The notes beneath the pieces are model-generated. The model saw only the letters and a program-made list of their open reading frames with translations. It did no database searches and had not been told where the DNA came from. Below, piece by piece: positions 62,279-64,000 of a stretch of DNA of 64,000 nt; positions within the stretch are counted from its first letter, which is position 1, and each line of letters opens with the position of its first letter. Position numbers and translations under genes: made by a program. The stretch is from CAYJDG01 sp964368875 (GTDB lineage Bacteria > Pseudomonadota > Alphaproteobacteria > Micavibrionales > Micavibrionaceae): NCBI GenBank assembly GCA_964368875.1, contig CAYJDG010000006.1, positions 1-64,000 of the forward strand, in the 5' to 3' direction.

Positions 62279-63660
62279 TGATCGAATTGCTCCGCCGTGA
62301 GAAGGCCAAGCGCCATCCCGGCTTCTTTCAGGGTTGTACCTTCGGCATGGGCTTTTTTGGCAATCTTGGCAGCATTGTCATACCCGATATGCGGATTGAG
62401 AGCCGTCACCAGCATCAGGCTGTCATGTACCAGTTTATGGATGCGTTTCTCATCCGCTTCGATCCCTGCAATGCAGTTATCAGTGAGTGAACGGCATGCA
62501 TCAGAGAGCAGGCGGATCGACTGCAAGACGTTGAAAATAATGACTGGTTTATAGACGTTCAGTTCGAAATGACCCTGACTGCCAGCAATCGTGACGGTCA
62601 TATGGTTGCCCATGACTTGTGTACACACCATGGTCATCGCTTCACACTGGGTCGGGTTAACCTTGCCCGGCATGATCGATGAGCCTGGCTCGTTTTCCGG
62701 CAGGATGATTTCGCCTATTCCACAGCGCGGACCAGAGCCGAGCAGGCGGATATCGTTGGCAATTTTCATCAGTGATGTCGCCAGAACGTTGAGAGCCCCT
62801 GAAAGTTCAACCATCGCGTCATGCGACGCTAGCGCTTCAAATTTATTCTCAGCCGTTATGAACGGAATGCTGGTGATTTGGGCAACATGTTCAGCGAATT
62901 TCTCTGCGAAGCCAACTTTGCAATTGATGCCGGTACCTACAGCAGTGCCGCCCTGAGCCAGAGGCAGGACGCGCGGCAAGGTCGCCTTCACGCGCTCGAC
63001 GCCGAGCTCAATCTGGCGGGCATAGCCGGAAAATTCCTGGCCCAGTGTCAGGGGTGTAGCATCCATCAGGTGGGTGCGGCCAATTTTGACGATCGAGCCG
63101 AAATCGCAGGCCTTCTGATGCAGGGCGGCATGAAGATATTCAAGCGCCGGGATCAGTTCGTGGATGATTTCTTCCCCGGCGGCAATGTGCATGGCCGTCG
63201 GGAAGGTATCATTGGATGATTGCCCCATATTGACGTGGTCATTCGGGTGAACAGGCCTTTTACTGCCCATTTCGCCGCCGAGCATTTCGATCGCACGGTT
63301 GGAAATGACTTCGTTGGCATTCATATTGGTCTGTGTGCCGGATCCGGTTTGCCAGACGACGAGCGGAAATTCGTCTGCAAGTTTGCCATCCATCACTTCG
63401 TCAGCTGCGCTGATAATGGATTGGGCCAATTTGTTATCTAAAATACCCAGTTCCGTATTGGCCTGAGCTGCCGCACGTTTGATGATACCTAAAGCGCGCA
63501 CGAGAGGGCGGGGCATTTTCTCGCCGCCAATTTTGAAATTACCGAGCGAACGCTGGGTTTGTGCTCCCCAATATTTATCGGCAGGCACTTCTATTTCACC
63601 AAAGGAGTCGGTTTCAATACGGATGGCGGACGCTGGCGCTGCGACTGATGCGGGTTTCAT
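62239..63660 (-). CDS. fumC: Class II fumarate hydratase
   Basis: 473 residues of the fumarase/aspartase superfamily. The signature GSSIMPGKVNPTQCEA is present, and the substrate segments TGSGTQTNMN and HPNDHVNMGQSSND are intact. It hydrates fumarate to malate in the TCA cycle without iron-sulfur clusters. Its start overlaps the stop of the next upstream gene (ATGA). Confidence 0.96.
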   Translation of the reverse strand: MKPASVAAPASAIRIETDSFGEIEVPADKYWGAQTQRSLGNFKIGGEKMPRPLVRALGIIKRAAAQANTELGILDNKLAQSIISAADEVMDGKLADEFPLVVWQTGSGTQTNMNANEVISNRAIEMLGGEMGSKRPVHPNDHVNMGQSSNDTFPTAMHIAAGEEIIHELIPALEYLHAALHQKACDFGSIVKIGRTHLMDATPLTLGQEFSGYARQIELGVERVKATLPRVLPLAQGGTAVGTGINCKVGFAEKFAEHVAQITSIPFITAENKFEALASHDAMVELSGALNVLATSLMKIANDIRLLGSGPRCGIGEIILPENEPGSSIMPGKVNPTQCEAMTMVCTQVMGNHMTVTIAGSQGHFELNVYKPVIIFNVLQSIRLLSDACRSLTDNCIAGIEADEKRIHKLVHDSLMLVTALNPHIGYDNAAKIAKKAHAEGTTLKEAGMALGLLTAEQFDQWIKPEDMVKPRS

Positions 63661-64000
63661 TTTTTATCCTCGCTGGACTTCGGTGAAGATGGGGGTGGGT
63701 TGGCCGGCGACTTTTTAGCCTCCGGCAGGAAGAAAAAGCTCTCAGACGTGCACTCTGATTTATCAACTTTGACTGCCACGATCGGGTCGCTGATCAGATG
63801 GTCTTCACATTTGATTTGGGTGCTGACATCGACTTTAACCGAACCTTTGGCGGTGGGAAGGCCGACAACCGTTGTAATAAAAGTCATATTTCTCAAAATG
63901 GCGTAGGTGCCGTCAGCGGCCACTTCGGTATCGATCAGTTTATGTTGCACCTTGGCGCCCTGGCTGAATTTATAACTATCAGGCAGGCTTTCCATGAGCT
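63657..64000 (-). CDS. Hypothetical protein, N terminus cut by the window edge
   Basis: The frame is open to the right edge. The last in-frame ATG (63995) gives 112 residues with no signal peptide, so the true start is likely beyond the window. The visible part has two Cys (QIKCEDHL and KSECTSE) and a Pro/Lys/Ser-rich tail. It has no recognised family. It overlaps fumC by 4 bases (ATGA). Confidence 0.55.
   Translation of the reverse strand, partial: LMESLPDSYKFSQGAKVQHKLIDTEVAADGTYAILRNMTFITTVVGLPTAKGSVKVDVSTQIKCEDHLISDPIVAVKVDKSECTSESFFFLPEAKKSPANPPPSSPKSSEDKK

Overview
The window reads as a chromosomal segment of an alphaproteobacterium with moderate G+C. The evidence is a Ros/MucR regulator, the convergent pairing of PhaR with PHA genes, a YbjN/UbiK/ProC block, L25/Ctc, and the general protein style. 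Several features (many secreted proteins with Ala/Pro-rich linkers, TcpQ-like domains, gene order) remind me of Micavibrio-type bacteria, but I cannot place it firmly. Gene density is very high. No IS element, prophage or CRISPR array was seen. One 100-base run of N (61877-61976) marks an assembly gap inside an AsmA gene.

1-17.3 kb: an alginate (acetylated polymannuronate) production locus. One minus-strand operon runs algF-algX-algG-algL (5714 to 535). A second runs alg44-algA-algK-algE-algC (16674 to 10436). Between them is a plus-strand run of three tandem AlgX/AlgJ-like acetyltransferase-fold proteins (5895-10028), and a fourth is cut by the left edge. The third tandem copy has lost both the nucleophilic Ser and the catalytic Asp, so it looks like a pseudoenzyme. 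A MucR/Ros regulator is divergent from alg44. The polymerase alg8, the GDP-mannose dehydrogenase algD and the acetyl-transporting algI are not in the window.

17.3-35.8 kb: housekeeping genes. These are proC, ybjN-like, ubiK; hldD-lgt-midA-pgeF-prs as a tight plus-strand series; an AhpD-fold protein with an FAD/NAD(P)-binding protein; rplY-pth-ychF; an EF-hand protein; pip and ilvE; an OmpR/EnvZ-type two-component pair; an L-2-hydroxyglutarate-dehydrogenase-like oxidoreductase; and csaA. A dispersed palindromic repeat and an unannotated 48-residue membrane peptide lie between mucR and proC.

35.8-47.8 kb: a phasin, a PAS sensor kinase, recX, an ABC-2 permease, hslO, an OmpA-like lipoprotein, tRNA-Gly(CCC), an SDR reductase flanked by two micro-ORFs behind a striking inverted-repeat operator, lysE-purC, a DJ-1/PfpI protein, and prfB with its programmed +1 frameshift.

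47.8-64 kb: a three-gene envelope cassette of unknown function (two TcpQ-like repeats; an 858-residue coiled-coil protein; a His-rich polytopic membrane protein), a PAS-GGDEF(degenerate)-EAL protein, a polyhydroxyalkanoate locus (phaR divergent from phaC-phaA-phaB plus a cyclic-nucleotide-binding protein), an AsmA protein, a ribbon-helix-helix protein, fumC and a truncated secreted protein.

Two themes tie the window together. One is carbon storage and matrix (alginate, PHA). The other is second-messenger control: PilZ in Alg44, an EAL phosphodiesterase, and a cNMP-binding protein next to phaB.
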